Of a DNA stretch of 64,000 bases, positions 28,574 through 43,105 are shown one piece after another. Source of the stretch: Acidimicrobiia bacterium. GTDB lineage: Bacteria; Actinomycetota; Acidimicrobiia; IMCC26256; PALSA-610. A program made the translations under genes and the position numbers. The stretch is taken from contig BPGH01000002.1 of assembly GCA_026002935.1 (NCBI GenBank), positions 310,001 to 374,000 on the forward strand. Direction: 5' to 3'. Under the pieces are notes generated by a model. The model was not told the origin of the DNA. It saw nothing but the letters and a program-made list of their open reading frames with translations, and searched no databases. Each line of letters begins with the position of its first letter. The stretch's first letter is position 1.

Positions 28574-28975
28574 GTGGCCGACAAGTACCCGTTCCTCTCG
28601 GACGCCTGGTTCGAGGCGGCCGAGAAGCTCGTCAAGGAGCACGGCACGGCCGCGCCGCCCCACGCCAGCGTGGTCATGAACCTCGAGGTGGAAGGCGGTG
28701 GCGGCGAACCGGTGCGGTTCCACATGGGGGCCCGGGACGGCGCGACCCTGTTCGGCAGGGGCCACACCGACGCGGCGGACGTGACCCTGTCGACCGACAT
28801 GGAGACGGCGCGGGCCGTGTTCCTCGACGGCAACCCCCAGGCCGGCATGCAGGCGTTCATGGCCGGCAAGGTCCGGGTGCAGGGGGACATGACCAAGCTG
28901 ATGATGGCGCAGGGCGGCGGCCCCGGCGCCGGCGGCAGCGCCCTCACCGAGGCGCTCCAGTCGATCACGGAGTGA
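28574..28975 (+). CDS. SCP2 sterol-carrier-like domain protein
   Basis: A 133-residue single-domain protein of the SCP2 sterol-binding family. The pattern of a five-stranded sheet and helices is readable (VVMNLEVEGGGGEPVRFHMG; the VTLSTDMETARAVFLDGNPQAGMQAFMAGKV region shows the typical DxxTxxxLxxGxxxxxxAxxxGKV pattern, residues 70-100). Members bind lipids or acyl-CoA-type ligands and often accompany steroid or fatty acid degradation in actinobacteria. The GTG is preceded by GGAGGAGGCTGGA, an ample ribosome-binding site, and a TACGAT hexamer lies about 40 nt upstream. It is followed by a hairpin shared with the convergent MFS gene. Confidence 0.85.
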   Translation: MADKYPFLSDAWFEAAEKLVKEHGTAAPPHASVVMNLEVEGGGGEPVRFHMGARDGATLFGRGHTDAADVTLSTDMETARAVFLDGNPQAGMQAFMAGKVRVQGDMTKLMMAQGGGPGAGGSALTEALQSITE

Positions 28976-28977
28976 CC

Positions 28978-28995
28978 GGCCGGCACGCGCCGGCC
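28978..28995. terminator. GC hairpin between SCP2 and MFS genes
   Basis: A 7-bp perfect inverted repeat (ggccggc / gccggcc) with a 4-nt loop fills the 28-bp space between two convergent stop codons. There is no T-run. Confidence 0.5.
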
Positions 28996-29003
28996 TGACC
29001 CGG

Positions 29004-30518
29004 TCAGGCGGCGCGGGCGACGCGCGCCGTCGACCGCGCCGCCGACCGGACGAACGTCGCGCCCACGACCCCGGCGGCCGCGAGGGCGGCGCCGACGACG
29101 TACGCGAGCGTGTACGGCCCGGGGTCGCGGCTCCCCGCCGCGATCGTCGACATCACCTGGATGCCGACGACGACACCGATCTGCGTGACCATCGACTGCG
29201 CGGCGTTCGCGATCCCCAGGTCCCGCTCGTCGACCGCGTTCGCGACGGACGAGACGAGGCTCGGCGACGACGCGCCCAGCCCGAGCCCCGAGCAGACCAG
29301 CGCGGCGACGACGAGCCCGACCGACTCCGTCACCGCACCGGCCGCGAACACGAGCATCGAGCACACCACGAGCACGGTGCCGGCGATGGCGGCGCGCCGC
29401 TCGCCCACCCGGACGGTCACGTAGCCCGCGACCGGGGCGAACAGGCTGAACGTCAGCGGGCGACAGAGCATCACGAAGCCGGTCGTCTCGAGCGAGTAGC
29501 CGAACACCCGCTGCAGCAGCAGCGGCGAGACGATGAAGCCGCCCATGTACGCGAAGTTGGAGCCGAACTGGGCGACGAGCGATGCGCTGAAGTTCCTCCG
29601 GCGGAAGAACTCGAGCGGCAGCAGCGGGTGCGGGGCGCGCCGCTCGGCACGGACGAAGGCCGCGAGCGCGAACGACGAGGCGAGCGCGCACACGACGACC
29701 GCCGGGCTCGTCCACCCCCACACGTCGCCGCGGTCGAGGGCGAGGAGCGCGGTGACCGTCGCGGTGGCGAGCGACACGGCGCCGGCGACGTCGAGCGGTT
29801 CGCGCGGCCGGGTCGGCGTCTCGCGCAGCACGAGCGCGGCGACCACGAGCGCGCCGAGCGCGAGCGGCGCCTGCCCGACGAACAGCCACCGCCACCCGAA
29901 CGCGTCGACGACGGGCGCGCCGGCGACGACGCCGAAGACGGGGGCGCCGGCGCCGACGAGCGACCACCAGCCCATCGCCTTGACCCGGTCCTCGACCGCG
30001 AACGCCTGCATGATCAGCGCCATCGACGTCGGTCCGGTCGCCGCGCCGCCGAGCGCGGCGAGGACGCGCAGCACGACCAGCACCGGCGCGCTCCACGCGA
30101 AGGCGCACGCCAGCGTGAAGACCGTGAACGCCGCGAAGCCCGCCAGGTAGACGCGCCGGTGGCCGTGCACGTCGCCGAGCTTCCCGAACAGCGGCATGGC
30201 GATCGCGAGCGTCAGCAGCGGCCCGCTGACCACCCAGGTGAGCGCGCTCTCGCTCGCGCCCAGGTCGTCCGCGATCTGCGGGATGGACACGGCGAGCACC
30301 GTGATGGTGAACCCGGCCGCGAACATGCCGGTCAGCGCCGCCACGAGCACCCAGGTCGAGTACCGGCGGCTCGCGTGCACCCGCGACGCGAGCCGCTCCC
30401 GCCAGATCCTCGGCCAGTCGAGGACCGGTACCTCGTCGGTGCCGGGGAACTCGCCGGGGAACGTCGGGGGCGCGGGCGACCCGGCGGGGTCGCGCCGCGC
30501 GTCGTCGCGGCCGGTCAC
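29004..30518 (-). CDS. MFS multidrug-type transporter, DHA2 (14-TM) family
   Basis: A 504-residue drug/H+ antiporter-like protein. Fourteen hydrophobic segments can be counted between residues 55 and 490. The cytoplasmic loop motif A is GKLGDVHGHRRVYLAG near residue 112, and an Arg in VLVVLRVLAALGGA corresponds to motif B. About 50 hydrophilic residues precede the first helix. Such transporters export drugs or metabolites; no regulator gene is adjacent. The GTG start lies 7 nt after TAGCCT (30526-30531, minus strand), consistent with a leaderless mRNA. Confidence 0.88.
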   Translation of the reverse strand: MTGRDDARRDPAGSPAPPTFPGEFPGTDEVPVLDWPRIWRERLASRVHASRRYSTWVLVAALTGMFAAGFTITVLAVSIPQIADDLGASESALTWVVSGPLLTLAIAMPLFGKLGDVHGHRRVYLAGFAAFTVFTLACAFAWSAPVLVVLRVLAALGGAATGPTSMALIMQAFAVEDRVKAMGWWSLVGAGAPVFGVVAGAPVVDAFGWRWLFVGQAPLALGALVVAALVLRETPTRPREPLDVAGAVSLATATVTALLALDRGDVWGWTSPAVVVCALASSFALAAFVRAERRAPHPLLPLEFFRRRNFSASLVAQFGSNFAYMGGFIVSPLLLQRVFGYSLETTGFVMLCRPLTFSLFAPVAGYVTVRVGERRAAIAGTVLVVCSMLVFAAGAVTESVGLVVAALVCSGLGLGASSPSLVSSVANAVDERDLGIANAAQSMVTQIGVVVGIQVMSTIAAGSRDPGPYTLAYVVGAALAAAGVVGATFVRSAARSTARVARAA

Positions 30519-30605
30519 GGGGGGCAGGCTAGGCAGCCGGCGGCGGCGCCCCGCCCGGCGCGCCCGCCCGGCACGCCGCCGGGCACCGGAGCGGTGCCGC
30601 GGGGG

Positions 30606-30622
30606 CGCCCGCGACGCGGGCG
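30606..30622 (-). terminator. Hairpin after the small hypothetical ORF
   Basis: A 7-bp perfect stem (cgcccgc / gcgggcg) with a 3-nt loop begins 1 nt after the TGA of the 71-codon frame at 30624-30839, a position expected for a terminator of that frame. Confidence 0.4.
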
Positions 30623-30623
30623 T

Positions 30624-30839
30624 TCAGGAGCGCGCCCGCGCGTCGACGTCGAACGTCAGGTCCACCTCGAGGCGCGGCGCGCCCAACAGCTCCGCCGGGT
30701 CTCTCCGGCGCGCGGCCGCGACGAGGTCGTGCTCGCGCCAGCTCGCCGGCGGCCCGGTCCGCACCGGCCGGCCGTACCCGCTCCCCGGCCGCGCGAGCGG
30801 CGGCCTGCTCGTCCCGCCGTGCGACAGGCGGCGCATCAT
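30624..30839 (-). CDS. Possible small hypothetical protein
   Basis: A 71-codon frame whose last 35 residues (EHDLVAAARRRDPAELL, then LEVDLTFDVDARARS) look more protein-like than a random GC-rich frame, with a terminator-like hairpin directly after the stop. The start is uncertain: two adjacent ATGs at 30839 and 30836 and no clear ribosome-binding site or TAnnnT hexamer. The rest of the 30532-31170 gap shows no other coding signal, only GC-rich sequence. Confidence 0.35.
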   Translation of the reverse strand: MMRRLSHGGTSRPPLARPGSGYGRPVRTGPPASWREHDLVAAARRRDPAELLGAPRLEVDLTFDVDARARS

Positions 30840-31170
30840 CGCCGCACCCCGCGATCCCGCCCTCGTGCCATCGTCCCACCCGCGTTCCGACGGGTGCCCG
30901 GACCGGACCCGACCCGGCCGGACACCGAACCTGCCCTGCTCCCGCCGCTCCCGCCGCCGGTCGTCCCCGACCGTCGCCGCGGTCGTCACCTTGCCTCGCG
31001 CGACCCGACGGGACGTCAGCGGACAGTACGGCCGCGCCGACCACGCGACAAGGGGCGCGCGACCCATTGCGGCGGCGTCGCGCGTGTGACACGCGCCACG
31101 CCGCGCGCGGCGCCGGGCGATCCGTCCCGTTCGCGCGGCAGGCGCGCGCGGCTCGCGTAGGTCGCGCGCC

Positions 31171-32049
31171 CTATGCGCGCGGTGCGAGCTCCGACGCGCG
31201 GGCGGCGAGCTCCGCGACGGTCCACCGGTCGCCCTTGTCGATCGTCTCGGCGAACTCCCACGAGCGGACGCGTTGCACCTTGCCGCCCTGCACGAAGAAC
31301 GTCTCGCCGGTGAACGGGCAGTCCTCGGTCGCGAGGTACGCGACGAACGGCGACACGTTCGCCGGGTCCCACACGTCGAAGCCCTCCGCGGGCGGCTTCA
31401 CGACCTCACCGAGCCCGGGGGTCGCCTCGGTGAGGCGCGTGCGCGCCGCCGGCGCGATCGCGTTGGACCGCACGCCGTATCGGCCGAGCTCCTTCGCGCA
31501 GATCTGCGAGAACGTCGCGATGCCCGACTTCGCCGCGCCGTAGTTCGCCTGCCCGGGGTTCGAGAACAGCCCGGAGGTCGACGTGGTGTGGACGATCGAC
31601 GCCTTCACCTCGGCGCCCGCCTTCGCGCGCTCCCGCCAGTACGCGGCCGCGTGGCGGGTCGGGCAGAAGTGACCCTTGAGGTGCACGTTGACGACGGCGT
31701 CCCATTCCGCCTCGGTCATGTTGACGATCACGCGGTCGCGCAGGATCCCTGCGTTGTTGACCAGCACGTGCAGGTCGCCGAACGTCTCGACCGCCTGGTC
31801 GACGAGGCGGCGCGCACCCTCCCAGTCGGCGACGTTGTCGCCGTTGACAACGGCCTCACCGCCGAAGGCCTCGATCTCGGCGACCACCTCCATCGCGGGG
31901 CTCGGGTCGCCACCCTCGCCGTGCATGTCGCCGCCGAGGTCGTTGACGACGACCTTGGCGCCCTCCCTCGCGAAGAGGAGCGCGTGCTCGCGGCCGAGCC
32001 CGCGTCCCGCGCCCGTGATGATCGCGACCCGTCCCTCGAGTGCTCCCAC
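31171..32049 (-). CDS. SDR oxidoreductase, (3R)-hydroxyacyl-CoA dehydrogenase-like
   Basis: A 292-residue short-chain dehydrogenase resembling the dehydrogenase part of peroxisomal multifunctional enzyme 2 and its actinobacterial homologues in lipid or steroid degradation. Motifs are TGAGRGLGREHALLFA at the N-terminus, VVVNDLGGD near residue 34, NNAG near 97 and a catalytic Ser with NYGAAK near 170. AAGGGGG precedes the GTG, and TACCAT at 32077-32082 gives a leader of about 20 nt. It stands alone between the small-ORF region and the kinase gene. The nearby SCP2 protein fits lipid metabolism, but linkage is inference. Confidence 0.87.
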   Translation of the reverse strand: MGALEGRVAIITGAGRGLGREHALLFAREGAKVVVNDLGGDMHGEGGDPSPAMEVVAEIEAFGGEAVVNGDNVADWEGARRLVDQAVETFGDLHVLVNNAGILRDRVIVNMTEAEWDAVVNVHLKGHFCPTRHAAAYWRERAKAGAEVKASIVHTTSTSGLFSNPGQANYGAAKSGIATFSQICAKELGRYGVRSNAIAPAARTRLTEATPGLGEVVKPPAEGFDVWDPANVSPFVAYLATEDCPFTGETFFVQGGKVQRVRSWEFAETIDKGDRWTVAELAARASELAPRA

Positions 32050-32151
32050 CTCGACCCCCTTGCCGACCGGGCGCGCATGGTAGGCACCCCCGGCGGACGC
32101 GGACCGAACCGCGGGGCCCGGCTCCCGGCGGATCCCGGCGTCCGGCGTGCG

Positions 32152-34017
32152 TCAGTCGTCCGCGGGGCCGGCGACGAGCGTGACCGTCGATCCGCGGCGC
32201 ACCCGCGAGCCCGGCTCGGGGTCCTGCACGCGCACGATCCGGCCCGGCCGGAAGCCGTACACCTCGACCTCCAGGCCCGCGTCGGCGAGCGCCTCCGACG
32301 CCTGCTCGACGGTCGCGCCCTCGACGTCGGGCACCGTGACGAGGTCGGGTCCCTTGGAGAGCACGAGCGCCACCTGCGACTGGTACGGCGCCTCGGTGCC
32401 GATCCCGGGGCTCGTGCCGACGACCCGGCCCTCCTCGATCTCGTCGGAGAAGACCGGCTCGCCGTCGACGACCGTGAATCCGAGCTCCTCGAGGCGCGCC
32501 CGCGCCTCGTCGGCGGGGAGGCCCTGCACGTCGGGGATCTCCACGGGCGCGTGCCCGAGGCTCACGACGAGCTTCACGGTCGACTCGGGCGGGAGCTTCG
32601 TGCCCGGCCCGGGCTCGACCGACGCGACCACGTCCGCGGGGATGTCGTCGAAGTGCCGGTCCTCGCGCGCGACCACGAACCCGGCCGCCTCGAGCTGCGC
32701 GATCGCGTCGGCGACGTTCGCGTCGGTGATCTCCGGGACCGCGACGGGGGCGGGGCCCTTCGAGACCACGACCGCGAACGCGTCGCCGTCGGTGAACCCG
32801 CCCGCGCCCGGACGTTGCTCGATCACGGTGCCCGCCGGGTCGGGCGCGTTCTCCTCGCCGACCACCTCGACCTCGAGGCCGGCCTCCCGGGCGGCGCGCT
32901 CGGCCTCCTCGAGGGAGAGCCCGACCACACCCGGCACCGCGACCGACGACCCGCCGACCCGGGAGAAGGCGAGCGCGGCGAGCGCCGCCATGACCACGCT
33001 GGCCGCGGCGACGACGTACGGCACCCACCGGCGCTCACCGGGCCGGCGCGCCGGCGGCGCCGGGGGCGCGGGCAGCACCTCGATCGCGTCCTGGTCGAAC
33101 AGGACGGCCGCGGCCGCCGGCTGCGCCCGCGTCGGGTGCGGGTCGGGCACGTCGGCCGTCCCGGCCAGCTTCAGGGGTCCCGGGGGCGGCAGCGACTCGG
33201 CGACGTCGGCGAGGGCGCTGCGCATCGTCGCCGCGTCCGGGTAGCGCTCGTCGCGGTCGATCCGCCCCGCCCGCTCGACCACCACCGACAGGGCGCCGAG
33301 CTCCTCGGGCGCGATCAGGTTCGACTGCGTGCGTGCCGTGAGCATCCCGACGACGCTGTCGCTCGCGAACGGCACCGTCCCGGTGACGGCCTCGACCAGC
33401 ACCAGCGCCAGCGCGTAGAGGTCGGAGCGGCCGTCGAGCTCGGCCGCCGACGCCTGCTCCGGCGACGCGTACCGCGCCGTGCCGAACACCGCACCCGCCG
33501 GCTCCGTCGGGCTCCCCTGCGCGAGCGCGCGCGCGAGACCGAAGTCGGCGACCCGGACGACGCCGTGCTCGTCGAACAGGAGGTTCGCCGGCTTCACGTC
33601 CCGGTGGAGGATCCCGCGTGCGTGCGCGTACTCGAGCGCGGCGGCGACGTCGCGCCCCACGCGCGCGGCCTGCGCGACGCTGAGGCGTGTCCCGGCGTCG
33701 AGCATGGCGCGCAGGCTGCCGCCGGTGAGCAGCTCGAGCACCAGGAACGGGACCTCGTCCTCCCCCGAGTCGAAGACGGTGACGATGTTCGGGTGTTGCA
33801 GCTTCGCCGCCACCCGCGCCTCCGCCCGGAACCGGCGCAGGAAGGCCGCGTCCTCGGCGAGCGCCGCGTGCAGCACCTTGACGGCGACGCGCCGGTCCAT
33901 TCTCAGGTCGTGCGCGACGTACACGCGCCCGCTCGCGCCGGTCCCGATCGCGCCGTGCAGGAGGTACCGGCCCGCCAGGACGCGGCCCGCGAGGTCGCTG
34001 ACCACACTTCGGGCCAT
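32152..34017 (-). CDS. PknB-type Ser/Thr kinase with four PASTA domains
   Basis: A 621-residue transmembrane receptor kinase. The kinase domain covers about residues 17-270: GTGASGRVYVAHD glycine loop, VAVKVL Lys, catalytic HRDVKPANLLF, DFGLARAL and GTARYASPEQ. After a Pro/Ala-rich linker a single transmembrane helix (about 345-367) leads to four extracellular PASTA repeats (about 370-620), each opening with VxVPxV/I- or VxIPDV-type strands. PASTA domains bind muropeptides or lipid II in related kinases controlling cell-wall synthesis. The ATG is 7 nt from a TAGCGT hexamer (34025-34030), indicating a leaderless mRNA. It is divergent from a membrane-anchored hypothetical gene. No pknA, pbpA or rodA is nearby, unlike the mycobacterial pknB locus. 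Confidence 0.93.
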   Translation of the reverse strand: MARSVVSDLAGRVLAGRYLLHGAIGTGASGRVYVAHDLRMDRRVAVKVLHAALAEDAAFLRRFRAEARVAAKLQHPNIVTVFDSGEDEVPFLVLELLTGGSLRAMLDAGTRLSVAQAARVGRDVAAALEYAHARGILHRDVKPANLLFDEHGVVRVADFGLARALAQGSPTEPAGAVFGTARYASPEQASAAELDGRSDLYALALVLVEAVTGTVPFASDSVVGMLTARTQSNLIAPEELGALSVVVERAGRIDRDERYPDAATMRSALADVAESLPPPGPLKLAGTADVPDPHPTRAQPAAAAVLFDQDAIEVLPAPPAPPARRPGERRWVPYVVAAASVVMAALAALAFSRVGGSSVAVPGVVGLSLEEAERAAREAGLEVEVVGEENAPDPAGTVIEQRPGAGGFTDGDAFAVVVSKGPAPVAVPEITDANVADAIAQLEAAGFVVAREDRHFDDIPADVVASVEPGPGTKLPPESTVKLVVSLGHAPVEIPDVQGLPADEARARLEELGFTVVDGEPVFSDEIEEGRVVGTSPGIGTEAPYQSQVALVLSKGPDLVTVPDVEGATVEQASEALADAGLEVEVYGFRPGRIVRVQDPEPGSRVRRGSTVTLVAGPADD

Positions 34018-34030
34018 CGCGCACACGCTA

Positions 34031-38686
<4,656 letters not shown>

Positions 38687-39733
38687 TCACGCGCGCGCAG
38701 GCGCCGCGACGCCCCCGCCGAGGAGCACGTCGCCCTCGTAGCACGCGACCACCTGGCCGGGGGCCACGCGCGGCTGCGGCTCGGCGAAGCGCACCACGTC
38801 GCCGTCGACGAAGTCGCCGGCACCGGCGCTCGCGTGCGCGCGCCACTGCACGAGCACCGGCCCCGCGGGCGGTTCGGCCCGCGGCTCCACACCGGCGTCC
38901 GCGACGCCGCACGGCTCCCGGCCGCCAGCTCCGGCGGCCGTCCCGATCGTGACCGTCGCCGTCGGCGGCGTCGACGTCGACGACGTAACGCCGCTCCCCC
39001 GCCGCGACCCGCGAGCCCGCGCCGCTGCCCGACGGTGAACGCGTCGACGCCGTCGTGGCGGCCCGACCGGCGTGCACCGCGCGTCGTCACGATCGCTCCC
39101 GGGCCGCCGCGCGATCCGCGCGCCGAGGAACGCCTCGGCGCCCGCCCCGCGTGACGAAGCACACGTCCATGCTCTCGGGCTTCGACGCGGTCCGCAGCCC
39201 GAGCGACCGCGTGCCCGCCGCCGAACCTCCGCCTTCGTCAGCTCGCCGACGGGCAGCAGCGTGCGCGCGAGCTCGCGCTGCCCGAGCATGTAGAGGACGT
39301 ACGACTGGTCCTTGCCGCGGTCGGCGCCCGCGCGCGACGGCGGAACCGCGGCCGGTCCGCACGACGCGCGCGTGATGGCCGGTCGCCACCGCGTCGAACC
39401 CCAGCTGCCCGCCGCGGGCGAGCAGCTTGCCGAACTTCATCGTGCGGTTGCAGTCGACACACGGGTTCGGCGTGCGACCCGCCCGCGTACGCAGCCGTGT
39501 ACGGACCGACGACCTCGCGCTCGCGAAGTCGTCGGTGAAGTCGAACACGTAGTGCGGGACGCCGAGCTGCGCGGCGACGCGCCGCGCGTCCTCGACGTCC
39601 GAGACGCTGCAGCAGCCCGAGTCGCTCTCGCCGCCCCACAGCTTGAGCGTGACGCCGGTGACCTCGTGACCCTGCTCGACGCAGCAGCGCCGACGGCGAC
39701 CGACGAGTCGACGCCGCCGCTCATCATCGCCAT
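38687..39733 (-). CDS. mnmA: tRNA-specific 2-thiouridylase, many frameshifts
   Basis: ATP-dependent enzyme that thiolates U34 of Lys, Glu and Gln tRNAs with sulfur ultimately from IscS; about 348 residues reassembled. Diagnostic blocks in scattered frames: [15 protein letters not shown] (PP-loop), [20 protein letters not shown] with the first active Cys region, [20 protein letters not shown] (catalytic Cys block), [47 protein letters not shown] (second catalytic Cys) and the C-terminal [16 protein letters not shown]. At least eight single-base shifts separate them. The ATG overlaps the iscS stop (TGATG), so the two are coupled, as is the order in Mycobacterium. Confidence 0.88.
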
Positions 39734-40918
39734 CACCCGCACGGCGCCCCCGCCAGCCTCGCGACCGCCTCGGGGACCACGGCTGCGAGCGCGCGCTCGA
39801 CGTCGGCCCCGCGTCGACGCCCAGCCGAGGCTGAACCGCACGCACGAGCGCGCCCGCTGCGCGCGTTCGAGCCCCATCGCCAGCAGCACGTGGGACGGGC
39901 TCGACCGCCCCGCTGCTGCACGCCGACCCCGACGCGGCGTACACACCCGCGGCGTCGAGCGCGACCAGGAGCGTCTCGGCCTCGACGCCCGGCGAACGAC
40001 GCCGTGGAGCACCCCCGCGACGCGTGCTCGCCGGGTCGCCCGTCGGCTCGAAGCCCTCGACCGTCGGCCACGAGCGCCGCGCTCGAGCGCGTCGCGCAGC
40101 GCGCGCGATCCGCGCGCCCTCCTCGTCGCGCCGCGCGTCGGTCACCTCCAGCGCGGTCGCCAGCGCGACGGTCCCCGGCGACGTTCTGCGTCCCCGCCCG
40201 CCGGTCCCGCTCGTGGCCCCCGCCCTCGACCAGCGGCACCAGCGGCACGTCGCCGCGCACGACGAGCGCCCCCACGCCCTTCGGCCCGCCGAACTTGTGC
40301 CCCGAGATCGCGACGAGGTCCGCGCCTCGCCGGTGTGGCGCGCAGGTCGAGCCACTGCGGCGCCTGCACCGCGTCGGTGTGCAGCACCGCCCGCGGCGCC
40401 CGCTCGCGCACGAGCCGCGCCACCTCGCCGAGCGGCTGCACGATCCCGGTCTCGTTGTTGACGAGCATCACCGACACGACGGCCGTGCGCTCGTCGAGCG
40501 CGCCCGCGAGCCGGTCGCAGGTCGACGACGCCGCCGACGCGTGCGCATCGACGCGCCGCACCGTCGACGCCCTCGGCCTCGAGCCGCGGCGGCCGCGCCG
40601 AGCACCGCCTTGTGCTCGATCCCGGTCGTGACGACGGTGCCGCCGGCGCCGCGCGCACGCGCCGCCCACAGCAGCGCCCTTGACCGCGAGGTTGTCGGCC
40701 TCGCTCCCGCTGCCGGTGAACACGACCTCGCCGCGGCCGTGCGCCCACGCAGCGCGGCGACGCGCTCGCGCGCCTCCTCGAGCGCGGTCTTCGCCGCCCG
40801 CGACGCGGCGTGCGCGCCCGACGGGTTGCCGCACACCTCGGCCAGGAACGGCTGCATCGCGGCGATCGGCCTCGGGCCGCATCGGCGTCGACGCGGCGTG
40901 GTCGAGGTACGCGGCCAT
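39733..40918 (-). CDS. iscS: Cysteine desulfurase, many frameshifts
   Basis: PLP-dependent enzyme releasing sulfur from cysteine for tRNA thiolation and Fe-S clusters; about 395 residues reassembled. Blocks visible in different frames: [83 protein letters not shown] (PLP Asp), the Lys-containing [22 protein letters not shown] region around 40270-40310, AGTQNVAG and [14 protein letters not shown] with the mobile-loop Cys. At least eight frame changes. Length and order are normal, so errors in the sequence are the best explanation. The ATG at 40918 is 6 nt from TACCAT (40925-40930), a leaderless arrangement. Downstream mnmA overlaps by one base. Confidence 0.88.
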
Positions 40919-40977
40919 GCCCGCATGGTACGGGGGGCGGGCACGCCCGCCCCCGTCCTCGCGGTCGGGCCCCGGGG

Positions 40978-42589
40978 CTACTCGGTCACGACCCGGAACG
41001 ACTGCACGATCCGGTCGAGCGCCTCGAGGTCGGCCTCGGTGAGCGCCTGCACGACCACCCGCACGCTGAACTCGCCCGGTCGGCGGCCCCGCCGCGATCA
41101 CGGCGAGCACCGCGCCCGTGCCGCCGCAGTCGGTACCAGACCTGCAGCGTGCCCGTGTACAGGCCGTCGTCGTACGGCCTCGGTCCCGGTCGCTCGGTGC
41201 ACGCCGACGAGTAGTCGCTCGCCGCCGAGCCAGTCGTCGACCGTGCAGCTCGCGCGGCGAGGTCGATCGCGAAGCTCATGCCCGGCACGTCGAACGTCTC
41301 GAGGAACTGCTGCACGTCGGGCGCGGCGAGGATCTGCGCGTACTCGCCCGTGCCTCGTCGCTCACGGTCTCGGTCCGCACGTCGCCCCATGCCGTCGGCA
41401 CGTCGACGACCAGCAGCCCGGTGTCGTCCGTGCACCGTCGTGTACTCGTACGCCTCGACCGGGCGCGAGCGGCGTGCCGCCCGAGCCTGCGACTCCACCT
41501 CGCCGACGAGCGACTCGACCGGCTCGAGCGCGTCGCCGTTCAGCTCGCCGCGGTAGCGGGCCCCGTCGGCGAACCGCAGCACCTGCACCGAGAGCTGGTC
41601 GGTGGCGTCGTGCGAGCGGAGGATGTCGCAGTAGTCCTTCATCGTGCCGTCGGTCCCGACGCGGCAGGCCCTCGACCTTCTCGACGATGTCGCCGGGCTC
41701 GATGCCGGCCTCCTCGGCCGGCCCGCCCGACTCGACGCCGCCGACCCAGATGCCGACCGCGCCGGTCTGCTCGTCGGAGATCGCCTGGCCGTTGACGCCG
41801 ATCGAGAGCACGTCCTCGCCCTCGCGCAGCCGTCTCGACGACGTCGCGCGCGTCGGCGGCGCTGATCGCGAAGAACTGGCTCTGCCCGGTGCCCGGGTCG
41901 CCGCCCGCGTAGTTGACCGCGACGACGCTCGCGTCCTGCGCGTCGACGAGCGGGCCGCCCGAGTTGCCCGGCTGGATCGCGGCGTCGTGCTCGATCACCG
42001 CGCTCGGACCGACGCCCACGGCGTGTCGCCGTCGGCCTCGGCCTTCGGCGACGATGCCGCTCGTCACGGTGAACTCCGGGTCGCCGAGCGGGAAGCCGAG
42101 CGCCCGCACCTCGCGGTTCACCTTCGGCTCGCCCTCGGCCCACCGCAGGAACGGGTACCCGTCGCCCTCGAGGTCGATGACCGCGAGGTCGTTGCACTCC
42201 GAGACGCCGAGCACCTTCGCGCTGACGGGCTCGTCCGTCCCTCGCCGACGTACACCTTCAGCGCTCGCCGCGCCCGCGACGACGTGGTTGTTGGTGACCA
42301 CCGTGCCCTCGGCGTCGATGATGAAGCCCGACCCGACCCGATGCCGGTGACCTCCTCGAAGCTCACCGCGCCCTCGGGGCCGGGCTCGACGAAGCTGCCG
42401 GCCGCCTCGATGCGCACGACCGCCTGCTGCGCGTCCTCGACGGACGTGATCGCACCCTCGGCGTCGCCCCCGCCGCCGCTCGTGGTGCCGCTCGAGCCCC
42501 CCTCGTCGTCGCCCCCCGCACGCGGCGAGCACGACCGAGGCCACGACGGCGACGGCGAACAGGCGGACGAGATGACGGCGACGGGACAT
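40978..42589 (-). CDS. HtrA/DegP-like S1C serine protease lipoprotein with PDZ domain, many frameshifts
   Basis: About 537 residues reassembled. [26 protein letters not shown] is a lipoprotein signal ending in lipobox LAAC. After a Gly/Ser linker the trypsin-like domain shows [23 protein letters not shown] (catalytic His), [11 protein letters not shown] (Asp) and the Ser in [18 protein letters not shown] domain follows ([22 protein letters not shown]), then a C-terminal domain of about 170 residues ending [13 protein letters not shown] that is not part of standard HtrA. The blocks lie in three frames with roughly ten shifts. Start ATG 42589 has GAGAGGAAG upstream. Probable role: surface proteolysis or quality control. 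Confidence 0.83.
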
Positions 42590-42776
42590 CGGGGGCTTCC
42601 TCTCGCCGGGTTGGCACGCCGGCCGGGCCGGCTGCGGGGAGTCTGCCACCGCCGGGCCGCCGCGGCGCGGAACCGTGCGACACGCGTGCGACGGGGTCGG
42701 GCGAGGTGACGATCGGCCCGGCGGGTCGGGACGCCTGCCGCGGGTCGCTGTCACACCCGCGGGGGATACTCGCACC

Positions 42777-43052
42777 ATGGAGGAACGGTCCCCCGACCTG
42801 CCCGGCCGGACCGACCCGCCCGGCCGGACCCCCGACCGGCGCCGCGACGCGGTGGCGCGCCGCGGGGCGGGTACGGCCCGGAGCGTGCAGCTGCGCCTCC
42901 TCCCCGGGCACGCCGGTGCGCCGCGGCCCGAGTGGGTGCTCGACGAGCGCACCCGCGCGATCGGGCGCCAAGGGGTCGCGCAGCTGCGCGAGACGCTGCG
43001 CCGCGCCCGCCCGCCGCGGCCCACCGAGCAGCGCTACGGCAAGGCGAGCTGA
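42777..43052 (+). CDS. Small Arg/Pro-rich hypothetical protein
   Basis: A 91-residue basic protein with no signal peptide or membrane segment. The N-terminal 30 residues are Pro/Asp/Arg-rich ([16 protein letters not shown]), while the C-terminal half is more helical ([25 protein letters not shown]), suggesting a small cytosolic or nucleic-acid-associated protein. A GATACT hexamer ends 6 nt before the ATG, compatible with a leaderless mRNA. It is divergent from the protease gene and convergent with meaB. No family recognised. Confidence 0.6.
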   Translation: MEERSPDLPGRTDPPGRTPDRRRDAVARRGAGTARSVQLRLLPGHAGAPRPEWVLDERTRAIGRQGVAQLRETLRRARPPRPTEQRYGKAS

Positions 43053-43080
43053 GCGGTCCGGCCGGGTGGGAGGGCCCGGG

Positions 43081-43104
43081 CCCCGGCGGCGCGTGCCGCC
43101 GGGG
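43081..43104. terminator. GC hairpin between small gene and meaB
   Basis: A perfect 10-bp stem (ccccggcggc / gccgccgggg) with loop GCGT, between the stop codons of two convergent genes; no T-run. Confidence 0.6.
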
Positions 43105-43105
43105 C

